Below, in pieces: positions 17,953 through 35,821 of a DNA stretch of 64,000 nt. The stretch is from Dehalococcoidia bacterium. GTDB taxonomy: Bacteria; Chloroflexota; Dehalococcoidia; Bin125. Where the stretch lies: NCBI GenBank assembly GCA_022822855.1, contig JAJDYG010000030.1, positions 1 to 64,000 on the forward strand. Reading direction: 5' to 3'. Position 1 is the first letter of the stretch. Every line of letters starts with the position of its first letter. The position numbers and the translations under genes were made by a program. The notes beneath the pieces were generated by a model. It was given only the letters and a program-made list of their open reading frames with translations, was not told where the DNA came from and searched no databases.

Positions 17953-18405
17953 TCATTCGGGCTGCTGTTCGAGTTGGTCGCTAATCGCCTCAAGCCCGTT
18001 GATCGCCAGCGTGAGCCGGTCCCGCGGGGACAGGTCTTCCAGCTCGACCAGCGTTTCGTCACGCATCGAGACGGGGTCGTTGGCGCCTAGGAACGCCGCC
18101 GGTCCTTCGTCGTCAAACGACAACTGCAGTTCCCGCAATGCACCCTCTTCGGTCACGATCACACAGCCGATGCTGTTGTCATGCAGACCGTCTGGTTCGA
18201 CTTCGACGCCCATCGTGAAGAACGCGCCGGGGAAGGGCGGGAACGGCCGCAATTCCAGCGCCGCCTCGCGCAGCAGGGCCTCGACCTGCTCTGCCGCCGC
18301 CGACAGCGCTTCATCGGCCATCCGCCGCCGGAGCTGGATGCGCACGGTTCGCTGGGTCATCTGTCGCCCAGTTTCCTGAACGGCGGCGGGATCGGAGTCT
18401 GGCAT
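17953..18405 (-). CDS. Hypothetical protein, 150 aa
   Basis: I do not recognise this 150-residue protein. It has an amphipathic helix-rich N-terminal half (RMADEALSAAAEQVEALLRE) followed by a beta-rich segment (FFTMGVEVEPDG, NSIGCVIVTEEGALRELQLSF) and a helical end. No signal peptide or membrane segment is visible. An internal ATG at 18360 is an alternative start, and neither start has a clear ribosome site. It is divergent from the large membrane protein gene at 18608 and lies 100 bases before the TPR gene, so the three may belong to one envelope-associated function. Confidence 0.55.
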   Translation of the reverse strand: MPDSDPAAVQETGRQMTQRTVRIQLRRRMADEALSAAAEQVEALLREAALELRPFPPFPGAFFTMGVEVEPDGLHDNSIGCVIVTEEGALRELQLSFDDEGPAAFLGANDPVSMRDETLVELEDLSPRDRLTLAINGLEAISDQLEQQPE

Positions 18406-18607
18406 CGGCTTGGGTTGTGGACTGTCCGGTCGCCTGAGGGTGCGCCCAGAAGTTTCAGGTGGATGAGATACGAGTATACGCAGGGTCTGGGTTTGGTACC
18501 GCCGATGACGTAACAGCCTGGCTCAGCGCGAGTGAGCACGAAGTCCTGAGTGGGTACGATGGTTGCGGGGCGCGAGGGTCGGTCAGCGTGACTAACAGGA
18601 CGACTGG

Positions 18608-20950
18608 ATGACGCAACCACACGAGATCTGGAGTTCGCAGCTCCGCATCGCGGCTGGCCGGGCAGTGGAGGAAGCGCCGCAGGTCGGGTTCGCCGAGCAG
18701 CGGGACCAGCTCGGACGGCTGGTGCGCCTCTCGATCCTGGCCGAGTCGGCCGCCGCTGGGGCCGACGCATTCATGGATCAGTTCGTCCGTCGGCTCGGTG
18801 AGCTGTTCGATCCGGCGGCCCGGTCGTTGACCGGTGCGATCAAGTTCGCGGTCGAGACCACTCATGAGGAGCTGCGCGCCTGGAATCGTCAGCATCTGCC
18901 CGAGGACCACGCCATGTACGGCGTCTCGTTCCTGATCCAGCGCGCCGATCAGCCGGCCGTGCTGGGCCAGGTCGGTCCTTCGGTTGGGTTGCTTGCCGGG
19001 GACGCCGGACTCGCCGGCCTACGGGCCACGGCACTGTACGTCCACCAGTCTCGCCGGGGCGACCCTGTCTCGGCTGCGATCGGCAGTTCCGACCCGCTCA
19101 ATCTGGAGTTCGTCTCGGGACCCGAAGCCTCGGACGGCTGGGCTCTGCTGTTGACCTCGAATACGGCGACGATGCTCGATCCCGAGCGGCGTGTTGCGCT
19201 GAGCCGGATGGAGGTCGAGGAAACCCTGCGACATCTCTATCCGTCGATGGTCAATCTGCGCGATGCCGCGGCACTTGTGATCAGCTTGGGCGCCGGTCCG
19301 TCGCCGGGCGATTCAGCCGCCCCGCCGCAGACCGAGACCGTAGAAGACGCTGACGAAGCTAGCGATGATGAACCGCTAGAGGATTCGATAGAACCCGATG
19401 ATTCCGAGCGTGAACTAGCAATTCTGGATCAAAACCCCATCGAGTTCGGCCGCGACTACTCGCAAGCCAGTGATGCGAGCGAGGCGGGGGGACGTGCCCC
19501 GCCTGCTGCCGGCCAATGGGAAGTGACCTTTGCGCCGCCCGCTCCGGCGGAGCTGGAGGTCGTCGGTTGGCCGGTCAACCCCTTCGCGGTGACCCGGGTC
19601 GACCAGGTCCAGCCGCCGACGCCGCTCCCGGCAGTTGGGCCGCCGCTGACGAAGCCGATCATGGAGTTGGGCCGGGCGATCCCTTCGCTGCTCGAGAAAC
19701 GCAATGAGCCCGCGGTCGAGCAACCCAAGATTCGTCCCCGCGACCCACGGACGCGGTCTGCGACCGCCCGTCGTGTGGGACTGGTCCTGCTGGGCATGCT
19801 GGCCGTGCTGATCGGCGTCGCCGCCGTGCTTCTGGGACCGTCGCTGCTGCAGTCGGACGACGATCAGTTCCGCTCCCGGGTCGAGCGGGGCCGCAACGGA
19901 TTGGCGGCCTCCCAGCTGGCGGTGACGACCGAAGGCGCCAGGCTTTCTCTGCAGGATGCGCTGAGCGAAGTCGAAGCTGCGCTCGAAATCAATCCCCTGG
20001 CCGAGGAAGCCCTGCAACTGCGCGAAGAGATCGAGGCCGTGCTGGCCGAACTGAACCTCGTCCAGTCGCCCGGCGAGCTCAGCACGATTGCCGATCTCAG
20101 CCGGTTCGGCCCATCGATCGCCCTCGGCACGGTCCGTTTCGGAGCAGGCCGCGCGTTTGTGCTCGACGATGCCGGCGGCCGCGTGTTCAGTGTGAGCGCC
20201 GACGGCGCCGTCTCGGTGATTTTCTTGGAAGGCGAGCTGCTCGGGCTTGGCGGACAGTTACGCGCCGGCAAGCCGATCTCGCTCGCCTGGCAGACCGCGC
20301 AGACGGCGCAAACGGCGCAGACCGCAAATGGCGTGGCCGTGTCGAGCGCCGAAGACGCGCTCTGGATCCTCGACTCCCAGGATCGGCTCTATCGTTGGAC
20401 CCCCTCCGGGGTACTGCTCGTGCCGATCCCCGGCCTGGTCCGGCTCGGCTCGGTCGACGCCGTGGCCGCAACAGCGGGCAGCGTCTACCTGCTCGATCAA
20501 GCCGGCGGCGCGGTCTGGCGCTTCGCCGTTGAACGCTCGGAACTGAGCGAACCCGTCCGTGCGGTCGGTCGCACCGATCTGCTTGAGGCCAGCGAACTGG
20601 TCGCCACGGTCAACTCCTCGGGCGCCGTCGAGTTTCTGGTCGCCTCGAGCGACGGACGATTACGCCGCTTCAGCGCTGACGAAGAGCTGCCGCTTGCACT
20701 CGGACTCCAGCGAAGCCTGCTCAACCCCGCATCGATCTCGACCGGTGCCCAGTCGGGACTGATCTTCGTCGTCGATCGCGGCGAGGGGCGGATCATCGCG
20801 CTCGGGGCGGACGGCAACGTGGTGAGTCAGATTCAGTCGGCCGAGCTGGCCGCGTTGCGCGGCGCCTGGGTTGACGAGCAATCCGGGCAGATCATCTACG
20901 CGCTGCCGTCCTCGATTCTGACCGGCCGGCTGCCCGCCGGTCAGGAGTAG
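18608..20950 (+). CDS. Large single-pass membrane protein: PP2C-like N-terminus, propeller-like C-terminus
   Basis: The 780-residue product has three parts. Residues 1-230 form a globular domain whose order of strands and helices (YGVSFLIQ, AVLGQVGPSVGLL, DGWALLLTSNT) loosely recalls PP2C-type phosphatase folds, but the metal-binding Asp motifs are not evident, so it would be inactive. An acidic, Pro-rich linker follows. A single transmembrane segment lies at about 390-414 (VGLVLLGMLAVLIGVAAVLL). The remainder has a helical hairpin and then repeated beta blades such as RVFSVSADGAVSVIF and RLYRWTPSGVLLVP, consistent with a beta-propeller on the other face of the membrane. Four tandem 9-base units at 20291-20326 encode repeated Gln-Thr-Ala. 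Confidence 0.7.
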   Translation: MTQPHEIWSSQLRIAAGRAVEEAPQVGFAEQRDQLGRLVRLSILAESAAAGADAFMDQFVRRLGELFDPAARSLTGAIKFAVETTHEELRAWNRQHLPEDHAMYGVSFLIQRADQPAVLGQVGPSVGLLAGDAGLAGLRATALYVHQSRRGDPVSAAIGSSDPLNLEFVSGPEASDGWALLLTSNTATMLDPERRVALSRMEVEETLRHLYPSMVNLRDAAALVISLGAGPSPGDSAAPPQTETVEDADEASDDEPLEDSIEPDDSERELAILDQNPIEFGRDYSQASDASEAGGRAPPAAGQWEVTFAPPAPAELEVVGWPVNPFAVTRVDQVQPPTPLPAVGPPLTKPIMELGRAIPSLLEKRNEPAVEQPKIRPRDPRTRSATARRVGLVLLGMLAVLIGVAAVLLGPSLLQSDDDQFRSRVERGRNGLAASQLAVTTEGARLSLQDALSEVEAALEINPLAEEALQLREEIEAVLAELNLVQSPGELSTIADLSRFGPSIALGTVRFGAGRAFVLDDAGGRVFSVSADGAVSVIFLEGELLGLGGQLRAGKPISLAWQTAQTAQTAQTANGVAVSSAEDALWILDSQDRLYRWTPSGVLLVPIPGLVRLGSVDAVAATAGSVYLLDQAGGAVWRFAVERSELSEPVRAVGRTDLLEASELVATVNSSGAVEFLVASSDGRLRRFSADEELPLALGLQRSLLNPASISTGAQSGLIFVVDRGEGRIIALGADGNVVSQIQSAELAALRGAWVDEQSGQIIYALPSSILTGRLPAGQE
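20291..20326 (+). repeat. In-frame 9-base tandem repeat, four copies
   Basis: Four copies of a unit close to CAGACGGCG lie head to tail inside the propeller-like domain and encode Gln-Thr-Ala four times. The unit keeps the reading frame. This is probably recent slippage and a likely length-variable site. Confidence 0.8.
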
Positions 20951-21179
20951 CCAGGCCCCTGGCCTGTTGCTGTGAGGGCCGATTAATCTGATCTTCAGAG
21001 AGTTGCAAGCTTAACTGTTCGCCGTGCCGCCGCTTGCCGCGCCGCCTGCCCGCGCCAACCGGGACGGGAGCAGCTGGCCGAGTCGAGCACGGACATCGGC
21101 TCAGGAGGCGGCGAGAGCGTCACGGCGAAGCGTGATGATGACCAACAACATCGAGGATCGTGCCGGAGCGAGGTGAACC

Positions 21180-22229
21180 ATGACGTTTCGAGTGCTAGCG
21201 CTGGAGTCTTCCTGCGACGAGTTTGCCGGTGCCGTGATCGAAGACGGGATCGAGGTCCTGGCCTCGGTGGTGGCCTCACAGGCCGGGATCCATGCCCGCT
21301 ACGGCGGCGTTGTGCCCGAGGTCGCCGGCCGCGAGCACCTGCGCAACCTGGCTCCCGTGATGCGAGCCACACTCGAGTCTGCCGGTCTGGGCTGGGATGA
21401 TCTCGACGCGATCGCCGTGACCCAGGGGCCAGGCCTGGGCGGTTCGCTGTTGGTCGGCGTCAATGCGGCCAAGTCCGTCGCGTGGGCGCGTGGCTTACCG
21501 CTGATCCCGGTCCATCACATCGCCGGCCACCTCTATGCCAACTGGCTGCGCCCGGCGCGTGACGATTGGGACGACTCGGCCCCACCCTTCCCCCTGGTCG
21601 CGCTGGTCGTCTCCGGGGGTCATACCGAACTCTTCTGGATGGAGGACCATGAGCGGGTTGAACGGATCGGCCAGACCCGGGACGATGCCGCCGGCGAGGC
21701 CTTCGACAAGGTCGGCCGGCTGCTCGGCCTACCCTTCCCTGGAGGCCCGGAGATCGAGCGCGCCGCCAACCAGGCAACGCCGGAACGGATCGCTGCGCTT
21801 GATCCGTTGCCACGGGCCTGGCTCCCGGGCAGCTACGACTTCTCTTTTTCCGGACTCAAGACAGCGGTGCTCAACCGGGCGCGCAAGACCGAGGCCGCCG
21901 GTCAACCGGTCGACGTGCCGGCGATGGCAGCGCGGTTCCAGGAATCCGTGACCCACGTGTTGTCCGAGAAGACGGCTCGAGCGGCCGAAGAACTTGGAGC
22001 CGCCTGCGTGATTGTGGCTGGCGGGGTCGCCGCCAATGGCGCCCTGCGCGAAGCGCTCAAGACCCGCTGCGCCGAGATCGGCCTGCCGGTCCGAGTACCG
22101 CCGCCCCGGCTATGCACAGACAACGCGGCCATGATCGGGGCCGCCGCTTGCTACCGTCGAAGCGAAGCGCCGCTCGATCTGGACGTGTTCTCCACCTCAG
22201 GGCCGGAAGTCTTCTCACCCGGATCGTAG
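21180..22229 (+). CDS. tsaD: tRNA N6-adenosine threonylcarbamoyltransferase
   Basis: TsaD transfers the threonylcarbamoyl group to A37 of tRNAs that read ANN codons, working with TsaB and TsaE. The 349-residue protein has LALESSCDEFAGAVI at the start (ESSCDE signature), VPEVAGREHLRNL, GPGLGGSLLVG, the iron-binding HHIAGHLYANWL, VSGGHTELF and SFSGLKTAVL. GAGGTGAACC precedes the ATG. The 230 bases upstream hold no gene or clear regulator that I can identify, apart from a small CCAGG/CCTGG hairpin just after the preceding stop. Its end overlaps the convergent DUF2851 gene by 15 bases. Confidence 0.95.
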   Translation: MTFRVLALESSCDEFAGAVIEDGIEVLASVVASQAGIHARYGGVVPEVAGREHLRNLAPVMRATLESAGLGWDDLDAIAVTQGPGLGGSLLVGVNAAKSVAWARGLPLIPVHHIAGHLYANWLRPARDDWDDSAPPFPLVALVVSGGHTELFWMEDHERVERIGQTRDDAAGEAFDKVGRLLGLPFPGGPEIERAANQATPERIAALDPLPRAWLPGSYDFSFSGLKTAVLNRARKTEAAGQPVDVPAMAARFQESVTHVLSEKTARAAEELGAACVIVAGGVAANGALREALKTRCAEIGLPVRVPPPRLCTDNAAMIGAAACYRRSEAPLDLDVFSTSGPEVFSPGS

Positions 22230-23411
22230 GCGAAGATCCAGGGCCGCAAGCGGACAGATGCGGCAGGCCAGTTGTCGGCAGCGGGTTCGCTCCAGTTCCA
22301 GCAGGGCCTGCGTCTGTGGATGCCGCCAGGCCAGGTGGTTGACCGCGCCGCACTCGATCCGCTCGCGTAGCTCGTTGGTCCGCCGATAGCGCGCCCCCGC
22401 GATCCGGGACCATTGCGTCCATGAGCCGGTGAGCGGATAGACGGCGTCGGCCAGGAGTTGAGCCGCCCTCGCCGGGCCCAGACGCCTCGCGATCCGCAGT
22501 TCGCCGATCGCTTCCCGCGGCGGCAACGAAGACAACCGCTGGAACGCAGCCCAGGGCGCCGCATCTCCGGTCGTCCAACGCTCCACAAGCGTTGCAAGGA
22601 TCTGGCCCAGGCCGCTGGCAGAGCCCAGTGCGCCCCGGCCTTGCCGCCAGCCGTCGCCATCGACGAGCGGCCGGAAGTCCCGCCACTGTTCAGCGTGTCC
22701 CAGCGCCCGGCGAGCGGCATGCTCGCTGATCCGTGTGTTGTTCGGCTGGCCCAGCGCCCGTGCCGCCGCCACCACCGAACGTCGATCATCGTCGGAGCCG
22801 GGCCCGGGAGCGACATGCAGGCCGCGCAGCTCAGCCATCTTGCGCAAGAACCGATGCTGGCCGATCCGCAGCAGCCGAGCCTCCACCGCGGCCGCGCCTG
22901 CCCGTTGTGCGATCCCGGCGCACGGTGGAGCGTTCGTAGCGGCGGCGAACGTCTGGGGCAGGTCGCTGGTTTCCAATGCCGCGTCGTTCATGGCTGGCGG
23001 CAAGTTGCTCATTGCCTGCGGCAAGTTGCTCGTTGCCTGCGGCAAGGGGACGGGCGGGGGAATCCGCGGATCCGCCGAAGTGGAAGCGCGCCTGCGCGGC
23101 TCGGTTCGCTCTACCCATTCCACGACGTGCAGCAGGAGGTTCTCATAGGCTGGGTCGGTGTCGTGGCCGTGCTGCAACCACGAGTGGGCTTGAAGGTGCA
23201 GTTCGACATCGCCGCGCCGCGAGCGGCCTTCCGCATCGAGGATCTGAGCGCCGCGAAAGTCCGGCCCCGGCCCCCGGTTCCAGCTACCCGGCGAGATCAC
23301 CCGGATCGGCGACCCCTGAGGCGACTGCAGGAATGGAGTCGGCCAGCGCGACTCGGCCCAACGGCGCTGCAGTTCGAGCTCGTTTGCCGCGGGCTCAGCC
23401 ACTCTGTTCAT
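22215..23411 (-). CDS. DUF2851 family protein
   Basis: The 398-residue protein matches DUF2851: an N-terminal ELQRRWAESRWPTPFLQS, the signature SWNRGPGPDFRGAQI, GDVELHLQAHSWLQHGHD and DPAYENLLLHVV, with a Cys-containing end (CRQLACRICPL). Function is not established for the family. About residue 130 there is an insertion of imperfect repeats (SNLPQAM-like) encoded by a 21-base tandem unit, where close relatives would be expected to have a short loop. It overlaps the upstream HTH gene by 17 bases and converges on tsaD. Confidence 0.85.
   Translation of the reverse strand: MNRVAEPAANELELQRRWAESRWPTPFLQSPQGSPIRVISPGSWNRGPGPDFRGAQILDAEGRSRRGDVELHLQAHSWLQHGHDTDPAYENLLLHVVEWVERTEPRRRASTSADPRIPPPVPLPQATSNLPQAMSNLPPAMNDAALETSDLPQTFAAATNAPPCAGIAQRAGAAAVEARLLRIGQHRFLRKMAELRGLHVAPGPGSDDDRRSVVAAARALGQPNNTRISEHAARRALGHAEQWRDFRPLVDGDGWRQGRGALGSASGLGQILATLVERWTTGDAAPWAAFQRLSSLPPREAIGELRIARRLGPARAAQLLADAVYPLTGSWTQWSRIAGARYRRTNELRERIECGAVNHLAWRHPQTQALLELERTRCRQLACRICPLAALDLRLRSG
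22999..23046. repeat. 21-base tandem repeat inside DUF2851
   Basis: Two full copies (22999-23019, 23020-23040) and a partial third of a unit that reads GGCAAGTTGCTC(A/G)TTGCCTGC on the plus strand. The 21-base length keeps the minus-strand frame and adds seven residues per copy (PQAMSNL-like) to the DUF2851 protein. Confidence 0.85.
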
Positions 23412-23691
23412 CCTGCTCAGCCGTATCAGGCGGTTCTAGATTGGGCTCATCGTCCGAGCCGGACCCCGCCACGAACGGAAACTGAACGTCTTCCGCGACC
23501 CGGGTCAGCAAGCGCGCCGCAGTACCGCGCGGCGTGTACTCACCGCGCTCCCACTCGGAGATCGTCTGCTGCCGCGCGTTGAGCTCTTCCGCCAGCTCAC
23601 GCTGGCTCAGTCCGGCGTGACGACGGAGCCGGCGGATCGCCTCGGCGTCCCAGCTGCCGTCCCGCTGTCTTCTGTCTTCTGTGATACCCAC
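23395..23691 (-). CDS. Small XRE-type helix-turn-helix regulator
   Basis: A 98-residue protein dominated by one HTH: AIRRLRRHAGLSQRELAEEL followed by NARQQTISEWERGEYTPRG, the classical five-helix XRE/Cro layout with Gln and Ser at the recognition helix start. The tail is short and acidic. I chose GTG 23691, with GGAG nine bases upstream; the frame is open far back to 24126, but that part runs through the rpoB promoter and leader and is not credible. It overlaps the DUF2851 gene by 17 bases, so the two are coupled. Its start lies about 110 bases from the rpoB promoter, in the opposite direction. Confidence 0.75.
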   Translation of the reverse strand: MGITEDRRQRDGSWDAEAIRRLRRHAGLSQRELAEELNARQQTISEWERGEYTPRGTAARLLTRVAEDVQFPFVAGSGSDDEPNLEPPDTAEQDEQSG

Positions 23692-23802
23692 TGGACCGTG
23701 CTCCGGACTCAGGATACACGTTACCGTGTGAACGGGGTGGGATCGCTGACGAAGCCGTCGGAGCGCTCGGGTCAAGTCAGTCCGGATTGAGCGGATCAGA
23801 GA

Positions 23803-23831
23803 TTGACGCAGCAAACGCGTCGGCATACGAT
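23803..23831 (+). promoter_or_regulatory. Sigma-70-type promoter for rpoBC, with a long leader
   Basis: TTGACG (23803-23808) and TACGAT (23826-23831) are exactly 17 bases apart. The predicted start near 23838 leaves a leader of about 250 bases before rpoB. I see no ribosomal protein genes (rplJ, rplL) upstream, so rpoBC has its own promoter here. The leader contains several GC-rich dyads (around 24015-24060) that could form structure, but I cannot assign a known leader element. Confidence 0.7.
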
Positions 23832-24091
23832 GGGGTCTCAACCTATGCCCCAGATCGTCACTGCACCCGCAAGTTGCGCGCTGGTTGGCTATGGAGCGCG
23901 GTCCGCCAGCCGCTCCTGGCCTTCGCTCCGCTGCGCTCATCAGGTGTGGAATTGCTGACTGCGAACGGCTTCGGCCGATACCTCCGCAGTCGCAATCGGC
24001 CGCATCGCGCGGTGCGCCGTGCCGCTTGGGCAGTCCGCCCCCCGCGGGGAACAGGGCGGAGATCGACCACGTGGAATGAGGAGGCACGCTG

Positions 24092-32525
<8,434 letters not shown>

Positions 32526-32566
32526 GCGTTCCGGGCTTTGAGCTTCTGAACTGCTCGGGAGCAACG

Positions 32567-32599
32567 AAACAGCCCCGGCTCATTGAGCCGGGGCTGTTT
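32567..32599. terminator. Bidirectional intrinsic terminator between rpoC and groEL
   Basis: A perfect 16-base inverted repeat, AAACAGCCCCGGCTCA (32567-32582) against TGAGCCGGGGCTGTTT (32584-32599), with As on one side and Ts on the other. It sits between the stops of convergent rpoC and groL and can stop transcription from both directions. Confidence 0.92.
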
Positions 32600-32634
32600 G
32601 ATTGTCGGCCGTGGTGGCCCGTGGCGGGTTGGAC

Positions 32635-34610
<1,976 letters not shown>

Positions 34611-34660
34611 TGTGCAGTCTTCCATTCCCTGTTGTTGTTGAGGTACCTGATTGCGGACGC

Positions 34661-34685
34661 TAGCACTCTCACACATCGAGTGCTA
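34661..34685. promoter_or_regulatory. CIRCE operator (HrcA binding site) of groES-groL
   Basis: TAGCACTC (34661-34668), nine spacer bases, then GAGTGCTA (34678-34685): an exact CIRCE dyad. It lies just downstream of the -10 box of the groES promoter, covering the transcription start, so HrcA bound here would block initiation until heat stress inactivates it. hrcA is not in this window. Confidence 0.95.
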
Positions 34686-34693
34686 ACGAGTGC

Positions 34694-34722
34694 ATCGTAT
34701 GCAACGAATGCCGGTGCTGCAA
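34694..34722 (-). promoter_or_regulatory. Sigma-70-type promoter of groES-groL
   Basis: On the minus strand TTGCAG (34722-34717) and TACGAT (34699-34694) are 17 bases apart. The predicted start falls at the edge of the CIRCE dyad. The -10 hexamer is identical to those of rpoB and nuoA. Confidence 0.75.
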
Positions 34723-34899
34723 GCAAGTGAGGGTGAGCGAAGCAGCCATTACGTCGCGCGCCGAGGCTCGCGCGGCGTGGTTGCGTAATCCACTGAACGG
34801 AGCGAGGCGATCCATCAAATCGGGCGAGCACGGCGGGGCCGGGGTCGAGGGATCGCCCAGGAGAAAAAGAAAACGCGAGAAAACAGAAACCGAGGCGAA

Positions 34900-35251
34900 T
34901 TACAGGGGGTCGTCGTCTTCCTCGGGCGATTCCTCCTCCTGAGCGGGCCCCCCCCTCTGTCCCCGCATCAAGTGCGGGGCAGGCTTCTACGAGACATCTC
35001 CCCCCGCCGGAGGCGGGGGGAGAGAGGAACAGGTCGGCGTGGTCGTAGAGGTCGCGGAGGTGGTGGCGGGCGACGTCGTAGGGGTCGGTGGCGAGGTACA
35101 TCTCGTGGTTGAGGCGGGCTCGCTCGGTGGGGGCGAACAGTTCTCGGACGATGGCGTTGAGGGCCTTGAGTCGGATGTAGCCGGGGTTGTGGTCGCCTGA
35201 GCGTCGCCAGAGGCGGTCGATTTTGGCTCGGAAGTGGTAGGGGTTGGGCAT
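34900..35251 (-). pseudogene. Small hypothetical gene broken by a palindromic repeat
   Basis: The ATG at 35251 has GGAGA upstream and opens a frame reading MPNPYHFRAKIDRLWRRSG, then YIRLKALNAIVRELFAP, up to DHADLF near 35030. There an element of about 77 bases (34948-35024) begins. Beyond it, one of the other frames reads QEEESPEEDDDPL and stops at 34902-34900, which matches the acidic end of the paralogue at 32-346. The start and this stop are one base out of phase, so the current frame misses it and runs on as an unlikely Arg/Pro-rich tail to 34571, across the groES promoter and start. The N-terminal 70 residues may still be expressed as part of a longer chimera. Confidence 0.75.
34948..35024. 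repeat. Dispersed palindromic repeat (family A/C composite) inside a gene
   Basis: The segment begins with a CCCCCCTCTG-type end, contains CCCCGCATCAAGTGCGGGG (a 7-base-stem palindrome near 34961-34979) and ends in a long palindrome CTCCCCCCGCC/GGCGGGGGGAG. The same pieces recur at 35361-35424 and 35483-35501 and in valS, the SIS-CaiB gap, the nuoD-nuoH gap and the glnA-glnA gap. Confidence 0.85.
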
Positions 35252-35360
35252 TGGGGGGTCTCCTTGGTTTGGGATAGACGTATGTTCTGATGGTGTCGGG
35301 GTGATGAGGTGCGTGGGGAGTAGGTGAGGGCGCGGTGTTGTGTTGGTTGCGTTTCGGGGA

Positions 35361-35424
35361 GCCCCCCTCTGCCCCCGGGTCGGAGCCCGGGGCAGGCTTC
35401 GGCATCTCCCCCAAAGGGGGGAGA
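35361..35424. repeat. Family A palindromic repeat
   Basis: It starts GCCCCCCTCTGCCCCCGGG, contains a CCCCGGG/CCCGGGG palindrome and the linker GCAGGCTTCGGCATCTCCCC, and ends in a CTCCCCC/GGGGGGAG stem with an AAA loop. The order CCCCCCTCTGCC, TTCGGCATCTCCCCC, G-run, GAGA defines family A in this window. Confidence 0.85.
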
Positions 35425-35482
35425 AAAGGGAAAGCGCGGCATATCGCCCACGTGGCGGCGGAGATAAGGGGAAGCGTGGCAC

Positions 35483-35501
35483 CCCCGCATCAAGTGCGGG
35501 G
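35483..35501. repeat. Short palindrome CCCCGCATCAAGTGCGGGG
   Basis: A 19-base palindrome identical to the one within the element at 34948-35024, including the following CAGGC. It stands here without the rest of the family A element and is followed by AAGCACGGGGCA, which resembles the end of a family C unit. Confidence 0.8.
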
Positions 35502-35537
35502 CAGGCAAGCACGGGGCAACGGAGGGGGAGGGAGCGG

Positions 35538-35558
35538 GTCCCCGAATAAATCGGGGAC
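35538..35558. repeat. Family B palindrome (GTCCCCGA...TCGGGGAC)
   Basis: GTCCCCGA and TCGGGGAC flank a five-base centre, ATAAA. The preceding GGGAGCGG and following TGGGAA match the right half of the element at 60261-60350. Confidence 0.85.
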
Positions 35559-35620
35559 TGGGAATAGGAGAGTGGGGTTGGTTGCTGAGACGAGGTGTGT
35601 TGCGGTGGCCGGGTTGGGTG

Positions 35621-35652
35621 CTCTGGGCCCCGTGTCAAGCACGGGGCATCGA
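35621..35652. repeat. Solo family C unit
   Basis: CTCTGGGCCCCGTGTCAAGC continuing to ACGGGGCATCGA: a palindrome-bearing unit almost identical to the terminal inverted repeats of the two elements at 63565-63938. It occurs here alone, like a REP sequence or a MITE remnant. Confidence 0.85.
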
Positions 35653-35821
35653 ACGGGCGCGGGCATGGATGGGAACCGGGAGGCAAGGACTCACGTGGGC
35701 GTGTGTCCACCGCGGGTGGTGTATAGGTTTGACAACTGGGGTTGCGGCCTGTTCGTTTTTCGGGGGTGAGATAGCTTGACGGCGTGAATCAAGTTGCGCC
35801 GTCGGCGGGGAGGGCGTTGCG

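Larger units (their letters stand above)
35252..35821. other. 570-base gap without a credible gene, filled with repeats
   Basis: I see no gene with a ribosome site or family similarity here. The gap contains four palindromic repeats, listed separately, and a TTGACA at about 35730 that may be the -35 box of prs, although no convincing -10 box follows at the right spacing. Base composition is G-rich on the plus strand. Confidence 0.7.

Noticed and set aside
20951-21179. Regulatory RNA or small gene in the gap before tsaD
   Set aside because: I found only a small CCAGG/CCTGG hairpin and GC-rich sequence, with no open frame bearing a ribosome site and no known riboswitch core.
34948-35024. CRISPR repeat
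   Set aside because: The palindromic units are not evenly spaced with unique spacers of constant length, and no cas gene is present.
35728-35760. Promoter of prs starting at TTGACA
   Set aside because: No acceptable -10 box occurs 16-18 bases downstream (TTCGTT at best), so I did not call it.
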